NCBI RefSeq assembly: GCF_013410115.1
Contig: NZ_JACCCV010000001.1
Coordinates: 744,001-808,000 of the forward strand
Direction: 5' to 3'
From: Tunturiibacter gelidiferens
GTDB taxonomy: Bacteria > Acidobacteriota > Terriglobia > Terriglobales > Acidobacteriaceae
Length of the DNA stretch: 64,000 nt
Shown: in pieces, positions 54,557-63,644 of the stretch
Numbering within the stretch: the first letter of the stretch is position 1
Layout of the letters: each line of letters begins with the position of its first letter
Made by a program: the position numbers and the translations under genes
Notes under the pieces: model-generated
Seen by the model: only the letters and a program-made list of their open reading frames with translations
The model's database searches: none
What the model was told of the DNA's origin: nothing

Positions 54557-55096
54557 GTGACTCTAAGATTTGCGCCCGATGTTCGTGCCGTAGTGCTGAC
54601 GATCAGCGACCGCTGTTCCCGTGGGGAACAGATGGATCTATCGGGACCTGCGGTGTGCGAGCTGCTCGAAGATGCGGGGGTTGGGCAGGTGTTGAGTGAG
54701 ATGCTGCCCGATGAGGTCGATCAGATCGCTGAGGCGTTGAGACGTAACGCGAAAGTTGTAGACCTGATTGTGACGACCGGAGGGACGGGGCTGGCGAAAC
54801 GCGATGTGACGCCGGAGGCTACGAGGATGGTCTGTGAGCGGCTGGTCGATGGGTTATCGGAGCGCATGAGAGCCGACGGGCTGCTGCAGACGCCGCTGGC
54901 AGCGCTGAGCCGTGCGGTATGCGGGACGTTGGGAGATGCGCTGATTGTGAATCTGCCGGGGAGTCCTTCGGGCGCGAGGAGTTCGCTCGCGTCGATTCTG
55001 GAGGTGCTGCCGCATGCGCTGGACTTGCTGGCGGGGCGGACGGCTCATCATGCGTTCACGGAGAGCGATCAGCATGGAAGGACTGACGGCAATTAG
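54557..55096 (+). CDS. Molybdopterin adenylyltransferase-type protein (MogA/MoaB)
   Basis: This 179-residue protein has the MogA/MoaB fold, with VVLTISDRCSRGEQ near the N-terminus and the substrate-binding TTGGTGLAKRDVTPEA motif (residues 74-89). It would adenylate molybdopterin in molybdenum cofactor synthesis. The GTG overlaps its own ribosome binding site and a later start may be used. No other moa/moe genes are nearby. Confidence 0.85.
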   Translation: MTLRFAPDVRAVVLTISDRCSRGEQMDLSGPAVCELLEDAGVGQVLSEMLPDEVDQIAEALRRNAKVVDLIVTTGGTGLAKRDVTPEATRMVCERLVDGLSERMRADGLLQTPLAALSRAVCGTLGDALIVNLPGSPSGARSSLASILEVLPHALDLLAGRTAHHAFTESDQHGRTDGN

Positions 55097-55111
55097 AATG
55101 AGAAGAACCCC

Positions 55112-55759
55112 GTGAAGATCTCTCCCGTTGCACTTCTGCATAAATTGAATGTCGTGATGCTTGCAGCGCTGAAGCCGCTTGGTGTGTGGGGTATCGGCGC
55201 GCTGGCGGTGATCGATTCGGCGGCGATTCCGGTGCCGATCGATGCGCTGCTGATCGACTATGTGGTGCACGATAAGTCCCGGTTTCTGCTTTATTGTTTT
55301 ATGGCGGCGGTTGGCTCTGCCGTAGGAAGCCTGTTGCCGTATTACCTGGGACGCGCGGGCGGGGAGCTGTTTCTGCTCAAACGCATCAACCGGCAACGAT
55401 ATGAGCAGATGCGGGACCGGTTTGAAAAACAGGAGTTTCTCGCGATCATGATTCCGGCGATGATGCCTCCGCCGACGCCGGTGAAGCTGTTTGAGTTTGC
55501 GGCGGGCGTGTTCGAGATGAAGATGCTTTGGTTCTTCAGCGCGATCTGTCTCGGGAAGTTTATACGGTTTTTGATCTGGGCCATTATCACGATCACGTAT
55601 GGGCCTGCGATTCTGCATACGATTACGCGGGCGATTCATCAACACCTTGCGTATGTGCTGGGGTTCAGCGGCATTCTGATTGTGCTGCTGCTGGTGTATG
55701 TGCTGCGGAAGGTGTTCGACCGGCGGCGGGGGACGACGCTTCCGGTGGAAGAGAATTAG
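55112..55759 (+). CDS. VTT/DedA-type membrane protein
   Basis: This 215-residue membrane protein has the VTT (SNARE-associated) domain: PVPIDALLIDYVV and LPYYLGRAGGE near residues 41-90, and PPPTPVKLFEFAAG near 125-138. It is like YqaA/DedA proteins implicated in lipid scrambling and membrane homeostasis. A GTG start is used, and the gene follows mogA by 15 bases. Confidence 0.8.
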   Translation: MKISPVALLHKLNVVMLAALKPLGVWGIGALAVIDSAAIPVPIDALLIDYVVHDKSRFLLYCFMAAVGSAVGSLLPYYLGRAGGELFLLKRINRQRYEQMRDRFEKQEFLAIMIPAMMPPPTPVKLFEFAAGVFEMKMLWFFSAICLGKFIRFLIWAIITITYGPAILHTITRAIHQHLAYVLGFSGILIVLLLVYVLRKVFDRRRGTTLPVEEN

Positions 55760-55773
55760 CGCGGTTCAAGTTG

Positions 55774-56871
55774 CTAATGCTGGATACGGCCGTCCATCTC
55801 CATGCGGACGATGCGACGGTCGGCGTTGAGGTAGACGGTGCCTGAGAGTGGGGGCTTTTCGCGGCCGGCCAGGAACGGCGTGTCGTAGAAGAAGCGCAGA
55901 TCGCGGAAGGTGACGGCGGTGAGGCCTTCCTCGTTCGTGCCGATGTCGGTGACTACGGGATACTGCGACCAGTCGAGGTAGGCTTCGCCGAGCCAGCTGC
56001 GCTTGGCTACGAGGGTGGCGATTGTGGTGGGGGGCTTATAGATGATGTCGGCCTGAGTGCTGGTGGCAACGACGCTGTTGAGAGTGTCGACTGTGGCGAG
56101 CTGGTAGAACTGTGGAGTCTCGGCGACGGTCTGCCAATGGAAAGGGTTGACGGGGTAGGGGCTGGCGAAGACCCGGGAGACGCGGGCTCCGTTGTAGTCG
56201 GTGGATTGGGCGAGTTGGAGGGCCTCTGCGTGTTCGACGAAGCGCAGGGTCCAGAGGGCGACGATGGCGACGAGGGCGAAGATTGCCCAGCCTCGTCCGC
56301 GGAATGCTTGTTTGCGAGCGCCTACTTCGCTGCTGATGAGCCCAAAGAGGGAGGGCGCGATAAGAGCCAGGAGCAGAAGGAGAAAGATGATGGGTTCGAA
56401 GATGAAGACGATGGAGCCGGCGTACCAATGGGGGTTGAAGGGAAAGAAGGGGCGGAGGCCGTAGTTGTTCGTCCAGTCGAGCAGGAGGTGACTGAGCAGG
56501 GCGATGAGAGAAAAGCCATAAAGGAGGCCCCAACGGATGGGGGCGTGGTGGCGGGGTAGTGGAGTCGTCGTGGGGTCATAAGGCAGGGTGGGGTCGGGTT
56601 GTTGCGGGGCTTCGTTGCGTTGGCTTCGCCAGCGGTGAAAGAGCCAGATGGCGCCTACGATCAATGCAGCTTCGAATGGCAGGCCGAGGAGGGTGTGGGT
56701 CCAGCCGCGATGATGCTGGAAGGCTGCGATGGGGCCGCGGATGGACCATAGGGTGTCGAGGTCGGGAGCTTCGGCGGCGAGGGTCATTGTGGCGGTGGCG
56801 TAGGCGGCTTTGCGGTTAAAGCCGGAGCGGGCGAGGACGGCGCCGGTCATGAGGTGGGTGATGGGTTCCAT
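55774..56871 (-). CDS. YdjM-like membrane-bound metal-dependent hydrolase
   Basis: This 365-residue protein belongs to the LexA-binding, inner-membrane hydrolase (YdjM) family. It starts MEPITHLMTGA and has HRGWTHTLLG near residues 54-63, with conserved His and several membrane helices. The role is poorly known. Repeat copy D lies between it and the divergent gatB. Confidence 0.82.
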   Translation of the reverse strand: MEPITHLMTGAVLARSGFNRKAAYATATMTLAAEAPDLDTLWSIRGPIAAFQHHRGWTHTLLGLPFEAALIVGAIWLFHRWRSQRNEAPQQPDPTLPYDPTTTPLPRHHAPIRWGLLYGFSLIALLSHLLLDWTNNYGLRPFFPFNPHWYAGSIVFIFEPIIFLLLLLALIAPSLFGLISSEVGARKQAFRGRGWAIFALVAIVALWTLRFVEHAEALQLAQSTDYNGARVSRVFASPYPVNPFHWQTVAETPQFYQLATVDTLNSVVATSTQADIIYKPPTTIATLVAKRSWLGEAYLDWSQYPVVTDIGTNEEGLTAVTFRDLRFFYDTPFLAGREKPPLSGTVYLNADRRIVRMEMDGRIQH

Positions 56872-56902
56872 TTGCTTCCGATAGTAGCTTGTTTCGTGGC
56901 GC

Positions 56903-57111
56903 TGTCCTGCCGGACGGGCCCACTGCGCGTGGGGCGGTCACTTCGTGACTCGTATACCTTGTGTTGTTGAGTGGAAAGCAACGGTCCTCCCGCTGGTCGG
57001 AATAAGGATTGTGCCGACCAGCGGGAGGCCGCCATGCCTATCTTCCCGCCAAGACCGGTACACCCGTCACGAAGTGACGCCCCACGCGCAGTGGGCCCGT
57101 CCGGCAGGACA
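56903..57111. repeat. Dispersed palindromic element, copy D (inverted dimer)
   Basis: This 209-base element is the most perfect copy. The outer arms of about 55 bases match nearly throughout (one single-base indel and three differences). The inner stem 56986-57000 pairs with 57014-57028 (15 bp). Relative to copy B, one inner base pair changes from T-A to C-G in both arms. It fills the divergent gap between the YdjM-like gene and gatB. Confidence 0.9.
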
Positions 57112-57135
57112 TGCTTGGTAGAATCGAGATAGACC

Positions 57136-58650
57136 ATGTCTACCTTGACTGCGCTTTCGCCCGACGTTCTTGCCAAGTACCAGCCCGTGATTGGGCTGGA
57201 GGTACATGTTCAGCTTTTGACGAATTCGAAGGCGTTTTGCGGGTGCGTGAATAAATACGGTGGCGAGCCGAATACGCATTGCTGCCCGACCTGCCTCGGG
57301 TTACCGGGTGCGTTGCCGGTGTTGAATCGCAGGGCCGTGGAGTTTGCTGTGCTGGCGGCGAAGGCGATCAACTGCGAGATTCGCGAGACGAGTATCTTTT
57401 CGCGGAAGAACTATTTTTATCCGGATTCGCCAAAGGGATACCAGATCTCCCAGTTCGACAAGCCGATTGCAGAGCATGGATGGATTGAGGTGCCTGCGTT
57501 CGATGCGAGTGGTGCGGCTGTGACCAAGCGGATCGGTGTGACGCGGCTACACATGGAAGAGGATGCGGGGAAGAGCATTCACGATGGGTTTGCGGATTCG
57601 GTGTCGAAGACCTATATCGACCTGAACCGGTGCGGTACGCCGCTGGTTGAGATTGTGAGTGAGCCTGATTTGCGAACTGCGGATGAGGTGTTTGAGTACT
57701 TGACGAAGTTGAAGGAGATTCTGCTCTACACCGGAGTGAGCGATTGCAATATGGAGGAAGGCTCGCTACGGTGTGACGCGAACGTCAGTGTGATGCTGAA
57801 GAGGGATGCGGCGGAGTTCGGGGCTAAAGCATACGGCACGAAGGCTGAGGTGAAGAACGTCAACAGCTTTCGGTACATTCGTGCGGCGGTGGAGTACGAG
57901 ATCGAACGGCAGATTGGCGTGATTGAAGACGGCGGCCGGGTGGTGCAGGAGTCGCGGCTTTGGAATAGCGCGGAGGGACGGACTTACTCGATGCGGAGTA
58001 AGGAGCAGGCGCATGATTACCGGTACTTTCCGGAACCGGATCTGCCGCCGCTGGTGGTTGGGGCGGAGTGGCAGGCGGAGATTCTGAAGATGATGCCTGA
58101 GCTGCCCGAGGCTCGTCGAGAGCGCATGATTCGCGAGTATGAGATCTCCGCGCAGGACGCGGCTACGTTGGCAGCGACGCGTGAGTTTGCAGATAAGTTT
58201 GAAGACGCGGCGAAGAAGGCCAAGAGTCCTCGTCGAGTGGCGGCGTTGCTTACGAGCGAGTTGACGATGCGGTTGCGTGCTGCGGGGCTGGAGTTGGAGC
58301 AGTCGCCGGTGTCGATGGCTGGTGTGGTGATGGCGGCTGACCTGGCGGAGTCGGGGGAGTTGTCGAGCAAGATGCTGAAGCAGTTGCTGGATAGTGCGTT
58401 TGAGAAGAACGAGGATTTTCCTGTGGTGTACGAGCGTGAGAAGCCAAAGCAGATCTCGGATACGGGCGCGATTGAGGCGATGATCGATGAGGTGATCGCT
58501 GCGAATGGGAAGCAGGTGGAACAGTATCGCGGGGGGAAGAAGACCGTGGCTGCGTTCTTCGTCGGTCAGGTGATGAGGCTGTCGAAGGGACAGGCGAATC
58601 CTGCGCTTCTGAGTGAATTGGTGGTGAAGAAGCTGAATGCATTGGGATAG
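57136..58650 (+). CDS. gatB: Asp/Glu-tRNA amidotransferase subunit B
   Basis: GatB is the tRNA-binding kinase subunit of the GatCAB transamidase that corrects Glu-tRNA-Gln and Asp-tRNA-Asn. The 504-residue protein shows GLEVHVQLLTNSKAFCGC near residues 20-37 and a C-terminal YqeY-like domain. The ATG follows repeat copy D closely, so the element may lie in its leader. gatA/gatC are not in the window. Confidence 0.95.
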   Translation: MSTLTALSPDVLAKYQPVIGLEVHVQLLTNSKAFCGCVNKYGGEPNTHCCPTCLGLPGALPVLNRRAVEFAVLAAKAINCEIRETSIFSRKNYFYPDSPKGYQISQFDKPIAEHGWIEVPAFDASGAAVTKRIGVTRLHMEEDAGKSIHDGFADSVSKTYIDLNRCGTPLVEIVSEPDLRTADEVFEYLTKLKEILLYTGVSDCNMEEGSLRCDANVSVMLKRDAAEFGAKAYGTKAEVKNVNSFRYIRAAVEYEIERQIGVIEDGGRVVQESRLWNSAEGRTYSMRSKEQAHDYRYFPEPDLPPLVVGAEWQAEILKMMPELPEARRERMIREYEISAQDAATLAATREFADKFEDAAKKAKSPRRVAALLTSELTMRLRAAGLELEQSPVSMAGVVMAADLAESGELSSKMLKQLLDSAFEKNEDFPVVYEREKPKQISDTGAIEAMIDEVIAANGKQVEQYRGGKKTVAAFFVGQVMRLSKGQANPALLSELVVKKLNALG

Positions 58651-58828
58651 ACCCGGGAGTGGAATGATCATTCTGTGTCGCCACCGATCGAACTATGCAG
58701 GTTGAAGTTTTGTATCGAGATGTGGGCGGCCGGGCGATTCACGCCGCGATTCCGTAGCACCGGTTTGACCTGGTAGTTTGTGTTGAATTAAGTTCTTGCG
58801 CACGCGCGGCGTAGGGTTTAATGGGCGG

Positions 58829-60373
58829 ATGCATGTGCGTGGCCCTTTGTCCAATGATGCCTGTCGTGGGGTGTGTGTGAGCATTCCGCTTGCTCTGTTT
58901 GGTTGCCGGAGCGATGCTCCGTACGTTGTGCCGGAGGAGCCGATGCCGGCGAACACCGTGATGCTGTCGCAGATGATGCGGGAGCTTTCCGCTACGCCGG
59001 GATTTACGGACGCGATGCTCGCGCAGCTGGATAAGAACGGGAAGAATGGCCCGGCGCTGATGACGCCAGCGCTGGTGAAGCGGCTGCGTGAGTTGATTCT
59101 CGGGAAGGACTGGCAGGGACTGGATCGGTTCCCTGGTTGGACGATGCGGTCGATCAACCCTACGGTAAGAGTTGCGGGTCGCGTGGTTGCCAAGGATCAG
59201 AGTGTGACCGATCTTGCGGCTCGGCACCCTGGAACGCCTGTGGGTTCGAAATCGACGAAGAGTGCTGTGACTACGGATCAGGCTAAAGACTATGTCGATC
59301 TTGGTGACTATTCGCTGGAGAAGGCTGAGATAGTGAGTCTGGATGCTCCGTCGAAGCTGCCGGGGTTCACGACGGATGGTCTGGTGAGCGAGCTTGGTGC
59401 TGGCGTGGTTCGGGGAGATGGGGAGAATGCGACGCTTGCGCCGATGCATGCTGAGAGTCAGCGTTTGGCGGATTTATTGAACCGGCTGAGTTTGAATGGG
59501 CTGGATGATTCTGTTCCTGTTACGGTTACAGTTGAGGGTCAGAGCGCGAAGACGCCGCAGGAGCTGGTGAAGGCGCTGATGACGACTGGGCATACGGTAG
59601 TGGTGGCGGATGCGCGGTACTTTGCCAACTTCGGGCACTTTCATTACAAGGGGCAGGATGTGATGATGCCGTTCTGGGTGGACTCGCAGATTCGCGTGCC
59701 GGGAACGAGGCGTCCGCTGTTGGTTCCGGTGAGCCATGCTGAGTACGAGTGGGGGGTTCGCGGACCGAAGGTGAATGCGAATGTGAGTTGGTACTTCGGC
59801 ATCGACGGTAAGGCGGAGTTTCGCACGATGGATACGCAGGATCAGTCTTGGGTGCTGGGTCGTCATGCGCATGAGTATCGCGATGCAGATGCGGTGGAGG
59901 TGACGCGGCTGGTGGGAAAGATGGCGATTGCGTATATGCATCAACATCTGGCACGTCCAGAGCTTCCATTTGGCGGATACTATCCGCTCGGCGTTTGCCA
60001 GGATGGTGTGGCGGCGATTGAAAGGAAGATGACGGGGAATGACACGTTGTTTCCCAACACGGCGGATGGCGCGTTGTTTGATGATCCTCGTGATGCGGAG
60101 ATCAATGAACTCATCAAGGCTATTCCGAAGGACCGGGAAGGCGGGGCGCCGGAGCCTGCGCGGATCTTCGGGTCTCTGCCGGCCACGGATTTCGATTCGA
60201 TTACGATTCCTGGGTTTGCGGCTGATCTGAAGCTTGTGCACGCGGCGTGGCAGGATGGGTCGCTGGAGCGGACTCCTTCGTGGATACGCAGAGTGACGTT
60301 GAGAGTTGTCGGGGTAGCAGCTTTGGGGATGCTGGCGGGAATCGTGGTGTGGCGACGACGGCGAAATCGCTGA
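58829..60373 (+). CDS. Lipoprotein-like hypothetical protein with C-terminal anchor
   Basis: This 514-residue protein has a possible lipoprotein signal (ALFGC near residue 26) and a C-terminal membrane helix followed by a basic RRRRNR tail. The region between has no recognised domain; several conserved-looking motifs (RYFANFGHFHYKGQ near 271-284) suggest a beta-rich domain. The ATG at 58829 is one of several possible starts. The role is unknown. Confidence 0.65.
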   Translation: MHVRGPLSNDACRGVCVSIPLALFGCRSDAPYVVPEEPMPANTVMLSQMMRELSATPGFTDAMLAQLDKNGKNGPALMTPALVKRLRELILGKDWQGLDRFPGWTMRSINPTVRVAGRVVAKDQSVTDLAARHPGTPVGSKSTKSAVTTDQAKDYVDLGDYSLEKAEIVSLDAPSKLPGFTTDGLVSELGAGVVRGDGENATLAPMHAESQRLADLLNRLSLNGLDDSVPVTVTVEGQSAKTPQELVKALMTTGHTVVVADARYFANFGHFHYKGQDVMMPFWVDSQIRVPGTRRPLLVPVSHAEYEWGVRGPKVNANVSWYFGIDGKAEFRTMDTQDQSWVLGRHAHEYRDADAVEVTRLVGKMAIAYMHQHLARPELPFGGYYPLGVCQDGVAAIERKMTGNDTLFPNTADGALFDDPRDAEINELIKAIPKDREGGAPEPARIFGSLPATDFDSITIPGFAADLKLVHAAWQDGSLERTPSWIRRVTLRVVGVAALGMLAGIVVWRRRRNR

Positions 60374-60462
60374 CGTTACTTGGTATCGTTTGAGGGGCAG
60401 TGATCGTTTGGTGATGCAACGTTGCGATGGTCTCGAGGACTCTTAGTGTGAGGAGGAACTCT

Positions 60463-60771
60463 ATGACTACGAAGAAGGCAACGGCAAAGAAGTCGGGGAG
60501 TACGAAGACAGGTTCAAAGAAGACGGCAACGAAAAAGACAGCGACTAAGAAGACTCCGGCAAAGAAGTCGGCAAAGAAGAGTTCGACGCGGAAGTACAGT
60601 CCTTCGGCCAGCAAGAACGTTGAGACTGAGATGCGCGAGATGAAGAAGGGCACGTTGAAGAGTGGTCGCAGTGGCAAGAAGGTGACCAATCCGAAGCAGG
60701 CGATCGCGATTGGTTTGTCAGAGGCACGGAAGGCCGGGAAGAAGGTTCCGCCGCCACCGAAGAAAGGGTAA
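60463..60771 (+). CDS. Lysine-rich DUF6496 protein
   Basis: This 102-residue very basic protein has a histone-H1-like Lys/Ala/Thr/Ser-rich N-terminal half (residues 1-50) and a C-terminal motif MREMKKGTLKSGRSGKKV that matches DUF6496. An AGGAGG site precedes the ATG. It may bind DNA or RNA. The deaminase follows 2 bases later and is probably co-translated. Confidence 0.8.
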   Translation: MTTKKATAKKSGSTKTGSKKTATKKTATKKTPAKKSAKKSSTRKYSPSASKNVETEMREMKKGTLKSGRSGKKVTNPKQAIAIGLSEARKAGKKVPPPPKKG

Positions 60772-60773
60772 GG

Positions 60774-61229
60774 ATGACGCAAGTGGAGAGGTATCGCGCG
60801 ATGCTGGAGGTCGCGCTGAAGGAGGCCCGCACCGGTCGGAGCGAGGGTGGTGTTCCGATCGGTGCGGCGTTGTTTGATGGGGAAGGCAAGCTGCTGGCGT
60901 CGGGAAGAAATCGAAGGGTGCAGCAGGATGATCCGTCGGTGCACGGAGAGACGGATGCGTTTCGACGGGCGGGGCGGCAGAGGACTTACAAGGACAAGGT
61001 GATGGTGACTACGCTTGCTCCCTGCTGGTATTGCAGTGGGCTGATTCGGCAGTTCGGGATTCGCACCCTGGTGGTGGGGGAGAGCAGGAACTTTTTAGGT
61101 GGGGTGGAGTGGTTGAAAGGGCTTGGAGTGAAAGTGATCGATCTCGATTCGCAGGAGTGTTCGGACCTGCTGACCGGGTTTATCGCAGAGAAGCCTGAGA
61201 TTTGGAATGAGGATATCGGTGAGGAGTAA
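60774..61229 (+). CDS. Cytosine deaminase of the yeast (FCY1) type
   Basis: This 151-residue zinc deaminase has H57, E59, C84 and C87 as metal and catalytic residues, spaced as in yeast cytosine deaminase (H62, E64, C91, C94). The EGGVPIG start, VYKD-like segment and the C-terminal EDIGE match that enzyme rather than the larger bacterial CodA. It would convert cytosine to uracil for pyrimidine salvage. Confidence 0.85.
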   Translation: MTQVERYRAMLEVALKEARTGRSEGGVPIGAALFDGEGKLLASGRNRRVQQDDPSVHGETDAFRRAGRQRTYKDKVMVTTLAPCWYCSGLIRQFGIRTLVVGESRNFLGGVEWLKGLGVKVIDLDSQECSDLLTGFIAEKPEIWNEDIGEE

Positions 61230-61291
61230 AGGCTCTCCTGGCGGAAATCACTCTCGCGTGAAGATGCTCTCTGATGTGGAATGATGGAGAG

Positions 61292-61807
61292 ATGAGTATT
61301 AAGTCAGAGAGCGGGTTTGGTTGTAGCGTATGTGGCGAGCATCATGTTTTGTCGTTGAGTTATAGCGTCAAAGCTCCGCTGGCTGTTGGTGCGATTGCGG
61401 TGGAGGAGTTGGATCAGCGAGTGGTGATTACTCCCGATCAGTGCGTTGTTGATGGTAAAGATTTCTATCTACGCGGGCGCATTCTGGTGCCAGTGATTGG
61501 GTTGGAGGAGCCGTTTGTTTGGGGGATCTGGGCTGAGGTGAGTCCAAAGAACTTTGTGCGGACCAATGAACTGTGGGCGGTTGAAGGACGAGAGAAGGAA
61601 GCACCGTTTCCTGGTTGGCTGAACTCTCAGTTGCCGATTTTCGGCGATACTTACAACCTTGAGGTGAGCGTGCAGACACAACCGGTGGGGCGTAGGCCGC
61701 ATTTTACGATTGTGGATCAGGACCATCCTTTGGCAGAAGACCAGAGGGATGGCATCACGATGGAGCGGGTGGAAGAGATTGCGGTTCGGATGCTGCATCC
61801 GGATTGA
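61292..61807 (+). CDS. DUF2199 protein
   Basis: This 171-residue protein starts with a CxxC (CSVCGEHH) typical of DUF2199 and contains FVWGIWAEVSPKNF near residues 75-88. An alternative start lies at 61274. The family has no known function. It is followed by repeat copy E. Confidence 0.75.
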   Translation: MSIKSESGFGCSVCGEHHVLSLSYSVKAPLAVGAIAVEELDQRVVITPDQCVVDGKDFYLRGRILVPVIGLEEPFVWGIWAEVSPKNFVRTNELWAVEGREKEAPFPGWLNSQLPIFGDTYNLEVSVQTQPVGRRPHFTIVDQDHPLAEDQRDGITMERVEEIAVRMLHPD

Positions 61808-61817
61808 TTCTGTTGGT

Positions 61818-61916
61818 TGTCCTGCCGGACGGGCCCGCTGCGCGCGGGGCGGTCACTTCGTGACTTGTGTACCTTTTCTTGGTTGGATAACTGTGTGAGG
61901 GCCTCCCGTTGGTCGG
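61818..61916 (+). repeat. Dispersed palindromic element, copy E (half unit)
   Basis: This half unit with hairpin 1 (CCCGC-TGCGC-GCGGG), hairpin 2 and the terminal TTGGTCGG motif ends directly against the stop codon of the permease gene, between two convergent genes. Confidence 0.86.
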
Positions 61917-63311
61917 CTAGCTATTAGATTGCTGAGGACTGCGACGGGTGGTGAGGGCAAACCAGGCCGTTCCTCCAAGGATGTAAGCGAGGTATACGTA
62001 GGGTAGCCAGTTGTAAGGACGCTCGGGGACGGGGTAGAGGGTTCCGGCCAGCGCGAGCATGATCGCGAGCGTAGTGGCGACGGAGAGGATCAGTGGAGTG
62101 TTGGTGAGGCGGTGGTTGTGCTTCAAGTAGAGAGGGAGCGCTATGGCGGCGAGACCGTAGGTGGTGAGGAAGCCGTAGACGGCGAGGGAGCCCATCCAGC
62201 CATAGATGTCGGTTCCGGCGATGCCGCGGAGGGCGAGGACCGTCACAGGGAGTGCGGTGAGGATGCCGGAGACGAGGACCGCTGCGCCTGGGGTTGCGTT
62301 CTTACGGTGGGCCAAGCCCAGTCGCTGGTGGACGAGGCCGTTGTGGCCCATGCGCATGAGGACGCGCGCGGCCGCGGTGATGCAGGCGAGGGTGCAGGCG
62401 AACATGCTGACGAGAGCGCCGAAGTCGATGAAGGGGCCGAGGGGGGTGACGCCCGCGAGGTTGGCGAGGACGCGCATGGGGGCGGTGGATTCGCCGAGGT
62501 TCTGGTGGGCGGCGTGCATGCCGAGGGTTTCGAGGTAAGCGCAGAGGATGAAGAAGAGGCCGGTGAAGACAGCGCTCTGGATGACTGCGCGGGGGATGGT
62601 GAGGAGCGGGTTGGAGGCTTCGGCTCCTAGAGTGGTGGCGCTCTCGAAGCCGACGAAGCTGAAGAGGGCGAGGACTACACCAAGGCGGACTGCGGAGGGA
62701 GTGACGCCTTCGAGGTGGAGTTGGGCGTGGTCGATGTGGAGGCCGTTGTGCCATAGCAGGAGCGCGAGCACGATGGCGATGAGCGCGACGGAGATGGCTT
62801 CGATCCAGAGCATCAGCCGGGCAGAGACTTGTACGTCGCGGTAGGCGATGAAGGTGGAGACGCCGACGCAGAGTAATGCGAGCAGGAAGGTTGGAGCCGA
62901 CTTGCCGGTGATCGAGAGGAGGAAGACGTTGGCGTAGTTGATGAAGCCTCCGGTTACTGAGGCTCCTGTGGCGATGTAGGCAAGCAGGAGCGCCCAACCT
63001 GCGATGCCGCTGATGACCGGTGGGAGGGAGGAGGTTGCGTAGGTGTAGAGCGAGCCTGAGCAGGAGGTGTAGCGGGCGAAGCGGCTGATGCAGAGAGCGA
63101 TGAGCAGGATGGCAGCGGTGGCGAAGAGGTAAGCGAGCCAGGTTCCGTTGCCGGCGAGGACGAAGACCAGAGGGATGGTCATGGTCGGTGTGGTGGTGGG
63201 AGCGATGGTGGAGATGGATTGAGCGAGTGTCTCCATCGGCGAGAGGATGTTTGCGCGCAGACCGGGAGCGGGAGCGAGGGAGGCTTCGGATTCGGCGACG
63301 GTTTGCTCCAT
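61917..63311 (-). CDS. APC family amino acid permease
   Basis: This 464-residue transporter with about 12 membrane helices belongs to the APC superfamily. Helix 1 contains the broken glycine-rich segment. The N-terminus is cytosolic and the substrate is probably an amino acid or polyamine. Its stop abuts repeat copy E. Confidence 0.85.
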   Translation of the reverse strand: MEQTVAESEASLAPAPGLRANILSPMETLAQSISTIAPTTTPTMTIPLVFVLAGNGTWLAYLFATAAILLIALCISRFARYTSCSGSLYTYATSSLPPVISGIAGWALLLAYIATGASVTGGFINYANVFLLSITGKSAPTFLLALLCVGVSTFIAYRDVQVSARLMLWIEAISVALIAIVLALLLWHNGLHIDHAQLHLEGVTPSAVRLGVVLALFSFVGFESATTLGAEASNPLLTIPRAVIQSAVFTGLFFILCAYLETLGMHAAHQNLGESTAPMRVLANLAGVTPLGPFIDFGALVSMFACTLACITAAARVLMRMGHNGLVHQRLGLAHRKNATPGAAVLVSGILTALPVTVLALRGIAGTDIYGWMGSLAVYGFLTTYGLAAIALPLYLKHNHRLTNTPLILSVATTLAIMLALAGTLYPVPERPYNWLPYVYLAYILGGTAWFALTTRRSPQQSNS

Positions 63312-63644
63312 TGTGCTTGATCCTTCTTGCGTCGGTGGGAATATCGATGCGGATGCGCGGAAGCGGTGCCGAATGTCCGAGGCAGAGCTGCTTGTGGCTG
63401 GAACGATGACGTGGAGTTAGAGCGAGGATAGCTGAAGTTGGCTGGAGCGCGAAGCGGTATCTTGCGCAGCTGTCGACAATGTGGCGTTGCCCTCAATTGA
63501 GAGCAGACGTTGCTTTGGCCGAAAGAGATGAGCTTGTTCGGGATCCGGAACGAATCACGAGGTGACTTGCTGATGTTCAGCGCTGGGAAACTGGTGTAAG
63601 CTTTCGGGCGGGCTCCCACACAGAAAAATCTATGAGGTACGACC
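63312..63644. other. Noncoding stretch
   Basis: No supported gene in this 333-base divergent region. It must hold promoters for the permease and the next gene. A GAGGT ribosome binding site precedes 63645. Confidence 0.4.

Noticed and set aside
24585..61898. Short frames containing CPAGRARCAR-like peptides
   Set aside because: They are translations of the palindromic repeat elements, not genes.
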